Assembly: GCA_018057825.1 (NCBI GenBank)
Contig: JAGPCY010000040.1
Span: forward strand, 1 to 64,000
Length of the DNA stretch: 64,000 nucleotides
Reading direction: 5' to 3'
From: Kofleriaceae bacterium
GTDB lineage: Bacteria > Myxococcota_A > Polyangia > Haliangiales > Haliangiaceae
Positions 49,869 to 59,035 of the stretch are shown here, one piece after another (the first letter of the stretch is position 1; each line of letters opens with the position of its first letter). The notes below the pieces were generated by a model. It did not search any database. It was not told the origin of the DNA and saw nothing but the letters and a program-made list of their open reading frames with translations. A program made the translations under genes and the position numbers.

Positions 49869-51080
49869 GTGCTCGTCTCCTCCGCTGACCGCGTCCGCGA
49901 CGTGATCGTCGTCGGCGCTGGCCCGGCCGGCGCCGCGGTCGCGGCCCGCCTGCACCAGCACGGCGTGCGCGATGTCCTGGTCGTCGATCGCTACGACTTC
50001 CCGCGCGACAAGCCGTGTGGCGGCGGCCTCACCGGCCACATCGATGAGGCCCTGGCCGCGGTCGACCTGCGCCTGACCGTGCCGACCCTGGCGTCGCCGT
50101 CGGCCACCGTGCGCTGCGGCGGCTTTGCGCGGACCGTGACGATGGGCCGTCCGGTCCAGGTCATCCGCCGGCTCGAGTTCGACGCCAGCCTGGTCGAGCA
50201 AGTGCGGGCCAAGGGGGTCGAGGTCGCGACCGGGGTGGCGATCGATCGGGTGGTGCCGGCCGCCGACCGGGTCGAGCTGGTCACCGACGACGGCGCCACC
50301 CTGGCCGCCAAGGTCGTGGTCGGCGCCGACGGCGCGGCCTCGATCGTGCGCAAGCACCTGACCGGCAACGCCAAGGCCCTGCCGCACCGGCTGTTCATGG
50401 CCGAGCTGCCGACCGCGAAGGCCGACGACGCGATGGTCTACGACTTCACGCCCATGCGCGACGGCCTGCGCGGCTACCTGTGGTTGTTCCCGGTCGCCGG
50501 AGGCCGCCAGAACGTCGGCCTCATGCACTACCCGTCGTCGCGCCGCGGCGGCCCCGAGCTCCTGGCGATGCTCGGCCGTTACCTCGACGGCTACGGGGTC
50601 GCGCTGCCCAAGAAGGGTCCCCGCGGCTGGCCGGTGTGGGGCTATCACCCGTCGACGCCGGTGGCGGCGCCGCGCCTGATCACCGTCGGAGACGCCGCCG
50701 GCATCGACGGGCTGACCGGCGAGGGCATCGCGGTCGCGATGGAGCAGGCCCAGGTCGCCGGCGACGCGGTCGCGCGGGCGCTCACCACCGGCGAGGTCGG
50801 CTTCGCCGGGTACCGTCGGGCGCTGCGCAAGGCGGTGGTCGGCCGCGAGCTGGCGCTCGATCGTCACCTGGCGCGCCTCCTGTACCAGGCTGGGCCGGGC
50901 TGGCGGCGCTGGCTCTCGCTGGTGCTGTTCGATCCCGACGTCCTCGAGATGTACGCGGCCCGGGTCGCCGGCACCGAGGTCCTGGCCGATCAGAAGGCCC
51001 GGCTGTGGGGCGCTCTGGTGCGCCACGGCTTCGCCGCCGGGCGCCGCCGCCGCGAGCTCGAGGCTGCGTTGGCCGGGTAG
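49869..51080 (+). CDS. FAD-dependent reductase, geranylgeranyl-reductase type
   Basis: A 403-residue flavoprotein. VIVVGAGPAGAAVAARL (FAD GxGxxG), DKPCGGGL near residue 55 and VGDAAGIDGLTGEGIAVAMEQA (second FAD motif) are those of geranylgeranyl reductase/archaeol reductase and related monooxygenases. It may saturate an isoprenoid or a lipid chain. Start GTG 49869. A hexanucleotide tract begins about 40 nt after its stop. Confidence 0.8.
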   Translation: MLVSSADRVRDVIVVGAGPAGAAVAARLHQHGVRDVLVVDRYDFPRDKPCGGGLTGHIDEALAAVDLRLTVPTLASPSATVRCGGFARTVTMGRPVQVIRRLEFDASLVEQVRAKGVEVATGVAIDRVVPAADRVELVTDDGATLAAKVVVGADGAASIVRKHLTGNAKALPHRLFMAELPTAKADDAMVYDFTPMRDGLRGYLWLFPVAGGRQNVGLMHYPSSRRGGPELLAMLGRYLDGYGVALPKKGPRGWPVWGYHPSTPVAAPRLITVGDAAGIDGLTGEGIAVAMEQAQVAGDAVARALTTGEVGFAGYRRALRKAVVGRELALDRHLARLLYQAGPGWRRWLSLVLFDPDVLEMYAARVAGTEVLADQKARLWGALVRHGFAAGRRRRELEAALAG

Positions 51081-51122
51081 GGCCCGCAGGGCCAATGCCG
51101 GTGACGTAGGCGGCTCCTCGAC

Positions 51123-51236
51123 GGGATCGGGATCGGGATCGGGATCGGGATCGGGATCGGGATCGGGATCGGGATCGGGATCGGGATCGGGATCGGGATC
51201 GGGATCGGGATCGGGATCGGGATCGGGATCGGGATT
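51123..51236. repeat. GGGATC hexanucleotide tract, tract 4
   Basis: Nineteen exact copies of GGGATC end 2 nt before the stop codon of the convergent RHH gene. Each unit carries three G, so this is a near-ideal G-quadruplex repeat on the plus strand (G3N3)n. The sequence differs from the CTCGGN tracts but its position between convergent genes is the same. Confidence 0.95.
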
Positions 51237-51238
51237 CT

Positions 51239-51430
51239 CTACTCGTCGTCGCCGCGCTTGGTCGCCGGCGGCGCGTCGCCCTTGACCTTGCGCCCTGCCT
51301 TGCGCAGCGCCTCGCGCAGCACGAACTCGATCTGGCCGTTGATGCTGCGCAGCTCGTCGGAAGCCCAGGCCTCGTAGGCGGTGAGCACCGCCGGATCGAG
51401 GCGCAGGAGGAACGGCTTGCGCGTGGCCAC
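51239..51430 (-). CDS. Arc-like ribbon-helix-helix DNA-binding protein
   Basis: A 63-residue RHH regulator: ATRKPFLLRLDPAVL supplies the beta strand and AYEAWASDELRSINGQIEFVLREAL the two helices; the tail is charged. The start is GTG at 51430, 4 nt after the SPFH stop, so it is the second gene of an SPFH-RHH operon. Arc-type proteins bind palindromes such as the one at 52354-52383, ahead of that operon, and probably autoregulate it. Confidence 0.82.
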   Translation of the reverse strand: MATRKPFLLRLDPAVLTAYEAWASDELRSINGQIEFVLREALRKAGRKVKGDAPPATKRGDDE

Positions 51431-51434
51431 GGGC

Positions 51435-52331
51435 CTAACCCTGGTGGAGCGTGCCGGCGTTGATCACCGGCTGCGTGGCGCGCTCGCCGCACAGCACGAC
51501 CAGGAGGTTCGACACCATCGCCGCCTTGCGCTCCTCGTCGAGCTCGACGACCTTGTGGCGGGCGAGCTGGGTCAAGGCCATCTCGACCATGCCGACCGCG
51601 CCCTCGACGATGCGCTGGCGCGCGGCGATGATCGCGCCGGCCTGCTGGCGTTGGAGCATCGCCTGGGCGATCTCCGGCGCGTAGGCCAGGTGGGCGATCT
51701 TGGCCTCGAGGATCTCGACGCCGGCCTTGTGGCAGTGCTTGGCGATCTCGGACTGGAGCTGCTCGGAGACCGCGTCGGTGTGGCCGCGCAGCGAGACGGT
51801 TCGCTCGTCTTGGCCGTCGTAGGGGTGGTGGGTGGCGAGGTTGCGGACCGCAGCCTCGGCCTGGACGCGGACGAATGAAGCGTAGTCGTCGACGACGAAG
51901 CAGGCGGCGGCGGTGTCGACCACGCGCCACACCACGATCGCCCCGATCTCGATCGGGTTGCCCTCGACGTCGTTGACCTTGATGATCGGGGTCTCAAAGC
52001 TGCGCATGCGCAGCGACAGCGAGCGCTTGCTGTAGAACGGGTTGACCCAGCGCCAGCCCTCCTCCTTGGTGGTGCCGACGTAGCGCCCGAAGAGCTGCAT
52101 GACCCGCGCCTCGTTGGGCGCGATCGTGAACATGCCGATGAGGAGCAAGAGCGCGACCAGGCCGAGCAGGCTGGCGCCAACCGCTGCGATCGCGATCTGC
52201 TTGCCGGCGCCGACCGCGTGTGGGTTGGATGGCAGGAGCGCCACCAGGAGCGCGATCGCCGCGCCGACGGCGGCCAGGGACAGGACCAGGGCCAAGCTGC
52301 CCGGAAGAGAGTGGATGCGGCGTTCTTGCAC
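51435..52331 (-). CDS. SPFH/band-7 domain membrane protein
   Basis: A 298-residue protein with two N-terminal membrane segments (about 10-32 and 45-68) and an SPFH domain (about 75-250: [49 protein letters not shown]). Such proteins form membrane rings or scaffolds. GTG 52331 has an AGGTGA site. SPFH/Arc pairs are recurrent in bacteria; the palindrome lies 23-52 nt ahead of the start. Confidence 0.88.
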   Translation of the reverse strand: MQERRIHSLPGSLALVLSLAAVGAAIALLVALLPSNPHAVGAGKQIAIAAVGASLLGLVALLLLIGMFTIAPNEARVMQLFGRYVGTTKEEGWRWVNPFYSKRSLSLRMRSFETPIIKVNDVEGNPIEIGAIVVWRVVDTAAACFVVDDYASFVRVQAEAAVRNLATHHPYDGQDERTVSLRGHTDAVSEQLQSEIAKHCHKAGVEILEAKIAHLAYAPEIAQAMLQRQQAGAIIAARQRIVEGAVGMVEMALTQLARHKVVELDEERKAAMVSNLLVVLCGERATQPVINAGTLHQG

Positions 52332-52353
52332 GGGTCACCTCGCGGTCAAAGCG

Positions 52354-52383
52354 TGATGTCAAAGTGATATCACTTTGACATCA
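52354..52383. promoter_or_regulatory. 30-bp perfect palindrome, likely RHH operator
   Basis: A perfect 30-nt inverted repeat whose half-site is TGATGTCAAAGTGAT. The core GTCAAAG recurs at 52345, giving a further partial half-site, and GTCAAG follows at 52385. It lies 23-52 nt ahead of the SPFH start and about 50 nt from the divergent SDR gene. It may control both directions, with the small RHH protein as the reader. Confidence 0.8.
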
Positions 52384-52432
52384 TGTCAAGGTCGATCGCG
52401 GCGGCCGCCCGCGGATCGTGCGAGGGTAGGGC

Positions 52433-53188
52433 GTGGCCCTCCCGATCGTCGTCACCGGTGGCAGCGCCGGCATCGGCCGGGCGGTGGCGGCCGCGCTCGT
52501 GGCCGCCGGGCATCCGGTCATCATCGCCAGCCGGCACCCCGAGCGAGCCAGGTTGCCGGGCGCCCGGCTCATGCCGCTCGATCTCACCGATCGCGCGTCG
52601 ATCGAGGGCCTGGCGGCGACCGTGCGGGCCGAGGACCTCAGGCTCGCTGCGGTGATCGCCAACGCCGGCGTCTGGCCGACCCGTCGGATCGTCACGCGCG
52701 CCGGGCACGAGCTCGGCCTGGCGGTGGCCCACGTCGGCCACGCTGCGTTGATCGACCGGCTGGCGCCGGCCCTCGACGATAGGGCCCGGATCGTCGTCGT
52801 GGCCTCGGGGCTCCACGCCCGCGGCCGCATCGCGTGGGACGATCTGGCGGCGGCGCGCGGCTTCGATCCGCTGGCGGCCTACGCCCAGGCCAAGCTCGCC
52901 AACGTGATGTATGCCCTGACCCTGGCCCGGCGTCGGCCGACCTGGCGGGTCAACGCGGTGCATCCCGGGATCGTGCGCACCGCGCTCCACGGCGAGCGGG
53001 TCCCGCCGCGCGCGATCGCCCCCGAGATCGCCGCCCGCGCCATCGTCGCCCTGGCGATCGATCCGCGGCACGCCGCGACCACCGGCCGCTACTTCGATCA
53101 GACGACCTCGCGCCGGCCCGCGCCCCACGCCCTCGACCGTGCCTCGCAAGATCGACTGTGGTCGATCACCGAGGCGATGATCCGCTAG
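52433..53188 (+). CDS. short-chain dehydrogenase, retinol-dehydrogenase-like
   Basis: A 251-residue SDR. VTGGSAGIGRAV is the cofactor loop, NAGVW, the serine in VVVASGLHA and YAQAKLAN (Tyr, Lys) are the catalytic residues, and VHPGIVRTAL follows. The start is GTG 52433. It diverges from the SPFH operon across the palindrome. The stop is followed after 3 nt by hexanucleotide tract 5. Substrate unknown. Confidence 0.85.
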   Translation: MALPIVVTGGSAGIGRAVAAALVAAGHPVIIASRHPERARLPGARLMPLDLTDRASIEGLAATVRAEDLRLAAVIANAGVWPTRRIVTRAGHELGLAVAHVGHAALIDRLAPALDDRARIVVVASGLHARGRIAWDDLAAARGFDPLAAYAQAKLANVMYALTLARRRPTWRVNAVHPGIVRTALHGERVPPRAIAPEIAARAIVALAIDPRHAATTGRYFDQTTSRRPAPHALDRASQDRLWSITEAMIR

Positions 53189-53191
53189 CAC

Positions 53192-53309
<118 letters not shown>

Positions 53310-53324
53310 CGCGTCGCCCCCCCG

Positions 53325-53966
53325 CTACGGGGCCTGCGCAGCGGCCATCGCCAACGTCAGGTCGTGCAGCTCGATCAACCCGGCCCAGCTCCAGAACCGG
53401 CCGTCAGCGTGGAGCGCGAGCTCGGCGGTCACGCGCGTCGGGTCGCCCGCGACCTCGAGGTCGATCGGCAAGCCGCGCAGCGTCACCGGTCCCAGGGGCG
53501 TGACCCGCCCGCCGGTGTCGAGCGACCAGGACAATCGCAGCGTCGTCGTCAGCGAGGCGTGGGCGGCGTTGGGCCCGTCCCAGGTCGTCATCGCCGTCGC
53601 GCCGTCGGTGGCCAGGGCGAGGGTCAGGTCGGTCAGCCGCGCCGGCTGACCGAACACCGCGTCGGGCAGAGCGATCGGCGCCAGCGCGACCTCGAGCCCG
53701 TCGAGCGCGAGCTGGTCGTGGCGATCGACCGACAGCCCGAGGCCGCCGCCGTCGAGCTGGATCGCCAACGTCCCCTCTTCCCAGCGACCGCGCCACTGCC
53801 GGGCGGTGATTGTCCCGGCGTCCGGATCCGCCGAGATCGTCAGCACCGCGCCATCGCTGGCCAGCGCGTCGCGGACCGACGCCGGGGGATTCGGCGTGGG
53901 GAGAGCTTCTGGTTCAAAGGCGCACGCCGACGCCCACAACCCCGAGATCAACAGGAACGTACGCAT
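53325..53966 (-). CDS. lipoprotein of unknown function
   Basis: A 213-residue lipoprotein (lipobox WASAC, Cys15) beginning MRTFLLISGLWASAC, otherwise a chain of beta strands (GTLAIQLDGGGLGLSVD, LTLALATDG) with few charged residues and a Pro linker. Possibly a beta-barrel lid or surface domain. No family recognised. It faces tract 5 and is preceded by an AT-richer gap of 150 bp. Confidence 0.6.
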   Translation of the reverse strand: MRTFLLISGLWASACAFEPEALPTPNPPASVRDALASDGAVLTISADPDAGTITARQWRGRWEEGTLAIQLDGGGLGLSVDRHDQLALDGLEVALAPIALPDAVFGQPARLTDLTLALATDGATAMTTWDGPNAAHASLTTTLRLSWSLDTGGRVTPLGPVTLRGLPIDLEVAGDPTRVTAELALHADGRFWSWAGLIELHDLTLAMAAAQAP

Positions 53967-54120
53967 GATGACGCGTTGCGCAGCAAAGCGAGGACCAATG
54001 ATTGGACCACTTGCTGGGCTGTGATCGCGGAGGCTTGCGGTGACCCGGGTGCGCCATCATGGCACATTCCGCAACTCGACGAGCCATCGAGGCGCGCCCA
54101 GGCCATCGGGCCTGCTCAGG

Positions 54121-54372
54121 CTACTCGATGACGGTGAGGCTGGCGGCCGCGCGCCGGGCCTGGGCCTGGGCATAGGCCTCAAGGACGGCCCTCACGCGTT
54201 GCTCTTCTTCGGCGAGCGTCTCCTGGATGCATGCACCCGCTTGGTTCGGAGTCAGGTCGCGCGTCGATGGTTCGAACCACGCCCAGGTGACGACTCCGAT
54301 CGCGCACACGACGAGTCCACTCCGGATCGGCCGGTGGAAGATGCTCGAGGACAGGGCGCTCAAGGAGGGCAT
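54121..54372 (-). CDS. small membrane protein
   Basis: An 83-residue protein; ATG 54372 has GAAGG 4 nt ahead. One span (about 20-38: SGLVVCAIGVVTWAWF) is followed by a helical, charged C-terminal tail (AEEEQRVRAVLEAYAQAQ) typical of small membrane-anchored coiled segments. Not recognised. A GTG at 54396 is an alternative start. Confidence 0.5.
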   Translation of the reverse strand: MPSLSALSSSIFHRPIRSGLVVCAIGVVTWAWFEPSTRDLTPNQAGACIQETLAEEEQRVRAVLEAYAQAQARRAAASLTVIE

Positions 54373-54438
54373 GGCCCTTCGACCCACGTCCTCCACGATC
54401 CTTGGGATTCGGAGGTCACGCGATCATCCGAAGGGGCC

Positions 54439-55574
54439 CTACCGCCCGAAGCGTCCGCGCCGATCGTGTTCGAGCGCCGTGACCTCCCACGGGTAGTACT
54501 CGAAGAGCCCTTTGGCCAGGCGCCAGCTCACCACGCCGCGCACCGGCACGAGCACGCCGTCGTGGATCGCCCAGGCGTCGGCCCGGGCCTCCCAGTCCTC
54601 GAGCTTGGCGTCGGGGCCGCCGCCCAGGTAGCGCCGCGCGGTGAAGCCCACCGGCCGGCCGGCCTCGTCGAAGGCGAAGCGACCGGTGACCGAGGCGTCG
54701 CCCCACACGAGCGTCGCGTCGGCGTGGCGGTCATCGACCGCGGTCCAGGTCAGGTACGGCGCCAGCGCCGCGCTCGGCGCCCACATCAGCTCGCCGAGGA
54801 AGCGCAGGAGCGCGCCCTGGTCGATCGGTGGGCCGCTGGCGTCGACGATCGTCACCAGCGCCGCCGCCGCGATCCGCATGCTGCCGCGGCCGTCGAGCAA
54901 GACGTCGCGGCCGCGCACCGGGATGACCCGCTTCATCGTCACCTCGACCGACCACACGAAGCCCGGGCGCACCAGATCGACGTACTGCTCGGCGGCGGCC
55001 GGCATGAGCGTGGCGCCAGGTTCGGTGCGCAGCGCGCCCCGCTGCCGCAGCCGGATCGCGTGGGCGCGCGGACGACCGATCACCCCGGCGATCGTCAGCC
55101 AGCGCGCCACCGGCGCCGGCAGCGCCGCGACCTCGGCCTCGGTGATCGCGGGCGACGCCGCCGGTGCGGGCCCGGCGTAGAGCGCCGCCACCGCCGCGTC
55201 GGTGCCGCGCTCGAACCGCGCGTCGGCCACCCGACCAGCACCGCGATCGCCAAGACGACGTTGGGCAGCGTGCCGACCTTGGCGTCGGGCCACGCGTAGA
55301 CGATCAACACCTGGGACACGATCGCGGCCGCGAGGCCCAGGCGCCACCAGCCCGCCGCCGACACCAGGTAGAGCGACGCGGCCCCGATCACCGCCACCCC
55401 GGCCACCAGCCACAGCGCACCGATCGGCCGTTGCCAGCCCGGCCCCAGGGCCAACAAGGTCGCGCCTCGGAGCTGCGGCACCTCCGCCAGACCGAAGGCC
55501 TTCACGAAGCCGAGCAGGTGGATGAGCCCGTGGATCACCAGCAGGCTGACGAGCGCGATTCGCAAACCTCCCAT
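54439..55574 (-). pseudogene. frameshifted DUF6544 family gene
   Basis: The N-terminal part (from ATG 55574: MGGLRIALVSLLVIHGLIHLLGFVKAF on) has four membrane segments and ends in a frame closed near 55230. The following frame gives VADARFERGTDAA and a full soluble DUF6544 domain (WSVEVTMKRVIPV, TWTAVDDRHADATLVWGDASV, VSWRLAKGLFEYYPWE) to a TAG at 54441-54439. Together they make one ordinary protein, so a single base has been lost at a G-run at 55230-55232, either in nature or in the assembly. Confidence 0.75.
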
Positions 55575-55770
55575 ACCCGATCCTGGGAGCAACCTCGAGG
55601 CCAGCTCCACCCCTCGCGCTCCTCGCGCAACCTCCCCCGCAACGCGCCCTCCCGCGCACCGCGTGCGCCGACGCCACGCTCCCCGTGCAACCTCATCGCC
55701 GAAACCCACGCGCCTCTCCGAATCAGCGCCCTCCCAGCCGCGCTGAACCTCCAGCGCGCCAGAGGCGCGC

Positions 55771-56520
55771 GTCTCGGAGAGGGGACCCGCCGGGGACCTG
55801 GCCCCGGCGGGGAGAGGTTTGGTGACAAACCTCTCCAAGAAGCCCGACCGGAGGGAGGCGTCTCGGAGAGGGGACCCGGCGGGGACCTGGCCCCGGCGGG
55901 GAGAGGTTTGGTGAGAGGGGAGGTTTGGTGACAAACCCGCCCGAGGTCACACGAACTTTCGCTGTGGCACGGGGCGCCCCGAAGGGGCGCCAGCCGACCG
56001 GAGGGAGGCGTCTCGGAGAGGGGACCCGGCGGGGACCTGGCCCCGGCGGGGAGAGGTTTGGTGACAAACCTCTCCAAAAAGCCCGACCGGAGGGAGGCGT
56101 CTCGGAGGGGAGGCTCGCTGGGGCTTCGCCCCAGCGAGGGGAGGCTTGGTGACAAACCCGCCCGAGGTCACACGAACTTTCGCTGTGGCACGGGGCGCCC
56201 CGGAGGGGCGCCAGCCGACCGGAGGGAGGCGTCTCGGAGAGGGGACCCGGCGGGGACCTGGCCCCGGCGGGGAGAGGTTTGGTGACAAACCTCTCCAAAA
56301 AACCCGACCGGAGGGAGGCGTCTCGGAGGGGAGGCTCGCTGGGGCTTCGCCCCAGCGAGGGGAGGTTTGGTGACAAACCCGCCCGAGGTCACACGAACCT
56401 GCGCTGCACCGCCCGGCGCCCCGGAGGGGCGCCAGCCGACCGGAGGGAGGCGTCTCGGAGGGGAGGCTCGCTGGGGCTTCGCCCCAGCGAGGGGAGGTTT
56501 GGTGACAAACCTCCCCCAAA
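55771..56520. repeat. tandem array of hairpin repeats with tetraloops
   Basis: About seven mosaic units. One hairpin type is GGAGAGGTTTG / CAAACCTCTCC with a GTGA tetraloop (55811-55836, 56050-56075, 56271-56296, and a variant at 56491-56516). A second is CTCGCTGGGGC-TTC-GCCCCAGCGAG with a UUCG-type cap (about 56113-56139, 56334-56360, 56467-56493). They alternate with GGGGCGCC palindromes and a GACCGGAGGGAGGCGTCT spacer. The array stands between the DUF6544 and sigma-factor genes. No gene is hidden here; the open frames are chance frames. The preceding 55575-55770 shows nothing. Confidence 0.9.
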
Positions 56521-56523
56521 AAC

Positions 56524-57858
56524 TCAGTTCCCGTCGAACAGCCCGATGTGCTCGTCGCCCAGCGCCTTCTTCAGCTTGCCCAGCGCGGCGTTCTGGATCT
56601 GCCGGATGCGCTCACGCGACAGCCGGTACTGATCGCCGATCTCGCGGAAGGTGCGCTCCTCGTCGTCGCCGAGGCCGAAGCGCTTGCGGATCACGTCGGC
56701 CTCGATCGGCGACAGCTCGCCCATGAGCGACCGCACCTGCTTGGACAGCGCGGTGGTGGTCATGTCGTCGGCCGGGCTCGCGTCCTCGCTCTCGGGATCG
56801 GCGAGCATGTCGCCGAGCGCGCGATCGTCGTCGTCGTGGACCGGCCGATCGAGGCTGAGCGGCTGCCCCATCAGGTAGCGGTGCATCTGGTTCAGCTTCG
56901 CCAGCGGCACCCGCGCCGCCTTGGCGACCTCCTGCGGGGTCGGCTGACGGCCGAGCTCGCGCACCAGGCCCTGGCGCACCTTTTCGAGCTGCTGCTGGGC
57001 CTCGAGCATGTGGACCGGGATCCGCACCGCCCGGGCCTTGTCGGCGAGGGCGCGGCCGATCGCGTGGCGGATCCACCAGCAGGCGTAGGTCGAGAAGCGC
57101 AGCCCGCGCCGGTAGTCGAAGCGGCTGACCGCGTGCATGAGCCCGAGGTTGCCCTCCTGGATCAGGTCGGCCAGCGGCATGCCGCCGCGGTCGTAGCGGC
57201 GCGCCATGGTCACGACCAGGCGCAGGTTGCACTTCACGAACTCCTCGCGCAGCGACGACGAGCCGCGATAGGCCTCGTCGATGCCGGCCAGGTAGGCCGC
57301 GAAGGCCGGCGTCGCCGCGGCGGCGTAGACCGTGCCGGGCTGCTTGGCGCCGGCCAGCGACTGCGCCCGGGCCCGGCGCAGCTCGCGCCGGACGGCGTCG
57401 ATGTGCAGCCGATCCAGGTCCTGGGCCCGCAGGAACTCGGCGAGCTCCCGCGCGGCGCTGGTGAGGCGCGCCACCGCCCGACGATCGGGCTTCTTGCCGC
57501 GGACGGCCTCCACGGCCTTCTCGTACTTCTGCGGCTTCAAGGGCTCCTCGAGCTTGCCGTCGAGCATGGCCAGCACCTCGAGGCCGATGTCGGCGCGCGC
57601 CAGCACGCGCTCCCAGGTCAGGACCTCCTGGTCCTCGATGCCCTGGGACAGCTCGCGCTCCTGCTCGGGAGACAGCAGATCGTGCTCCGCCAGATCGCGG
57701 AAGTAGGTCGACAGGTGGTCGTCGGAATCGCTGCGCAGGAGCTTCGAATCCGAGGGGGCCGGCCGAGGCGCAGCCTCGGCGTGACCGTCACGGGCCGTGC
57801 GGGAAGCGGCGGCGGCGCGGCGGGGGGAGCGGAGGCTATGGGCGGTTGGCTTCGGCAT
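56524..57858 (-). CDS. RNA polymerase sigma-70 family factor
   Basis: A 444-residue group 1/2 sigma factor. After a basic/low-complexity N-terminus the region 1.2-2 sequence ([70 protein letters not shown]) is strong. Region 3 ([17 protein letters not shown]) and the region 4 helix-turn-helix ([21 protein letters not shown]) follow. It lacks the long region 1.1 of RpoD, so it is probably an alternative factor. Its stop is only 4 nt from the hairpin array. Confidence 0.92.
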   Translation of the reverse strand: MPKPTAHSLRSPRRAAAASRTARDGHAEAAPRPAPSDSKLLRSDSDDHLSTYFRDLAEHDLLSPEQERELSQGIEDQEVLTWERVLARADIGLEVLAMLDGKLEEPLKPQKYEKAVEAVRGKKPDRRAVARLTSAARELAEFLRAQDLDRLHIDAVRRELRRARAQSLAGAKQPGTVYAAAATPAFAAYLAGIDEAYRGSSSLREEFVKCNLRLVVTMARRYDRGGMPLADLIQEGNLGLMHAVSRFDYRRGLRFSTYACWWIRHAIGRALADKARAVRIPVHMLEAQQQLEKVRQGLVRELGRQPTPQEVAKAARVPLAKLNQMHRYLMGQPLSLDRPVHDDDDRALGDMLADPESEDASPADDMTTTALSKQVRSLMGELSPIEADVIRKRFGLGDDEERTFREIGDQYRLSRERIRQIQNAALGKLKKALGDEHIGLFDGN

Positions 57859-58107
57859 GGCGTTCTCCTGCGTTTCGGCCGCAATGCGTGCCGATCGCGT
57901 CTCGGACGCTCGCCCGGGGAAAAACGTTGCACCTACAGCCAGCGAGGAGTGGTGCGCGGGGGCGAGCGAGGGGCTGCTACTACTACGATCCAGAACCGCG
58001 GTGGTATCGGCCCTGATTCCCGAGCACGGTGATCATCGGCGTCGCTCGGCGCAAGGCCGGCGTCGCCACTTCTCGCCCGGCAGCATAACGGCCTGAAATT
58101 GCGCGGG

Positions 58108-58578
58108 CTAGGGCAGGGCCCCGAGGGGCGCCAGGTCGGTCGCCAGCGCGGGATCTGCCCCGGTGAGGAGCTTCTCCATGCGATCGAGGAGGGCCACCTG
58201 GTCGGGGTGGATGATCCGCCGAGCCCGCGTCATCTCGATGAACTCGGCCTTGTCGACCTCCCACGACGCGCAGCGTGGGGCGGCGTCGCCGGGCGCGGCC
58301 CCGGCGAACCCGTGGACCCGCTTGCGCGATCGCGTGTAGTCGACGAACCCGATCGCGATCAGGTCGCCCGCGATCACCCCGGTCTCCTCCATCGTCTCCC
58401 GGCGGGCCGCGGCCTCGAGCTCCTCGCCCGGATTGGGCTGGCCCTTCGGGATCCCCCACGGCGCGCGGCGATTGTAGGCCCCGGCGGGGTGGACGAGCAG
58501 GACCTCGAGAGTAGCGCCGCGCTTCCGGAACAGCACTGTTCCGGAGGATTCGCGCGACCGGGACTCTCCGCGGTTCAT
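58108..58578 (-). CDS. NUDIX hydrolase
   Basis: A 156-residue NUDIX enzyme. The Nudix box is GQPNPGEELEAAARRETMEE followed by TGV, complete. GTVLFRKRGATLEVLLVHPAG and WGIPKG precede it. The C-terminal half (RKRVHGFAGAAPGDAAPRC) is like the bis(5'-nucleosyl)-tetraphosphatase/ADP-ribose group. ATG 58578 is chosen by length; the longer frame is a shadow. It cleans modified or dinucleoside polyphosphates. The 57859-58107 gap to the sigma gene contains nothing obvious. Confidence 0.88.
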   Translation of the reverse strand: MNRGESRSRESSGTVLFRKRGATLEVLLVHPAGAYNRRAPWGIPKGQPNPGEELEAAARRETMEETGVIAGDLIAIGFVDYTRSRKRVHGFAGAAPGDAAPRCASWEVDKAEFIEMTRARRIIHPDQVALLDRMEKLLTGADPALATDLAPLGALP

Positions 58579-58729
58579 AGCTGCACCTTGCGCAAGAAAC
58601 CTCGCTGGCGCAACTCGCAGACGGTGATCGTCGGGTCGCTTGGCGTCGATCCGGGTCCGGTGGTCAGTCCAATCGCAGGCCCTGCGACCGCGGTCACAGC
58701 GGCAGATCCCGTTGTGATACCGTGGACCG

Positions 58730-59035
58730 ATGTCCATCGAAGCGCGCGAGCGCTGGTTTGCGACGATGATGGAGTCGGGCCTGGCCCAGCAGATCTTCGC
58801 GCCGGCCGACGTGCTCCGCCACGCCACCCCCGAGGTCCTCGCCAAGAACCTCCCGCCGGAGCTCTTGTCCAAGGTGCTGGCGGCGTCGCTGGCGGCGGGC
58901 GCGATGACCCCCGACCGCGTCCTCGAGACCGTGACGCCGGATGTGATGGCGCGTCACCTGCCGCACGAGGTCCTGTGGGAGTGCATCGCTGCCGCGGCTG
59001 AGCGCGCCGGGGTGGTCGGAGGGCGGGCGCCGTGA
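58730..59035 (+). CDS. small protein with HATP-type repeats
   Basis: A 101-residue helical protein with about two copies of a 33-35-residue motif: DVLRHATPEVLAKNLPPELLSKVLAASLA then DRVLETVTPDVMARHLPHEVLWECIAAA. It is not a family I know. Its stop overlaps the GTG of the next gene, which carries the same motif, so the two are translated together and may form a complex. Confidence 0.6.
   Translation: MSIEARERWFATMMESGLAQQIFAPADVLRHATPEVLAKNLPPELLSKVLAASLAAGAMTPDRVLETVTPDVMARHLPHEVLWECIAAAAERAGVVGGRAP

Noticed and set aside
55811-56516. The GTGA hairpins as terminators of the sigma-factor gene
   Set aside because: On the minus strand the T-run lies before the hairpin, not after it.
55771-56520. 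The repeats as a CRISPR array
   Set aside because: Units are mosaic and of unequal length, the spacers repeat as well, and no cas gene is near.
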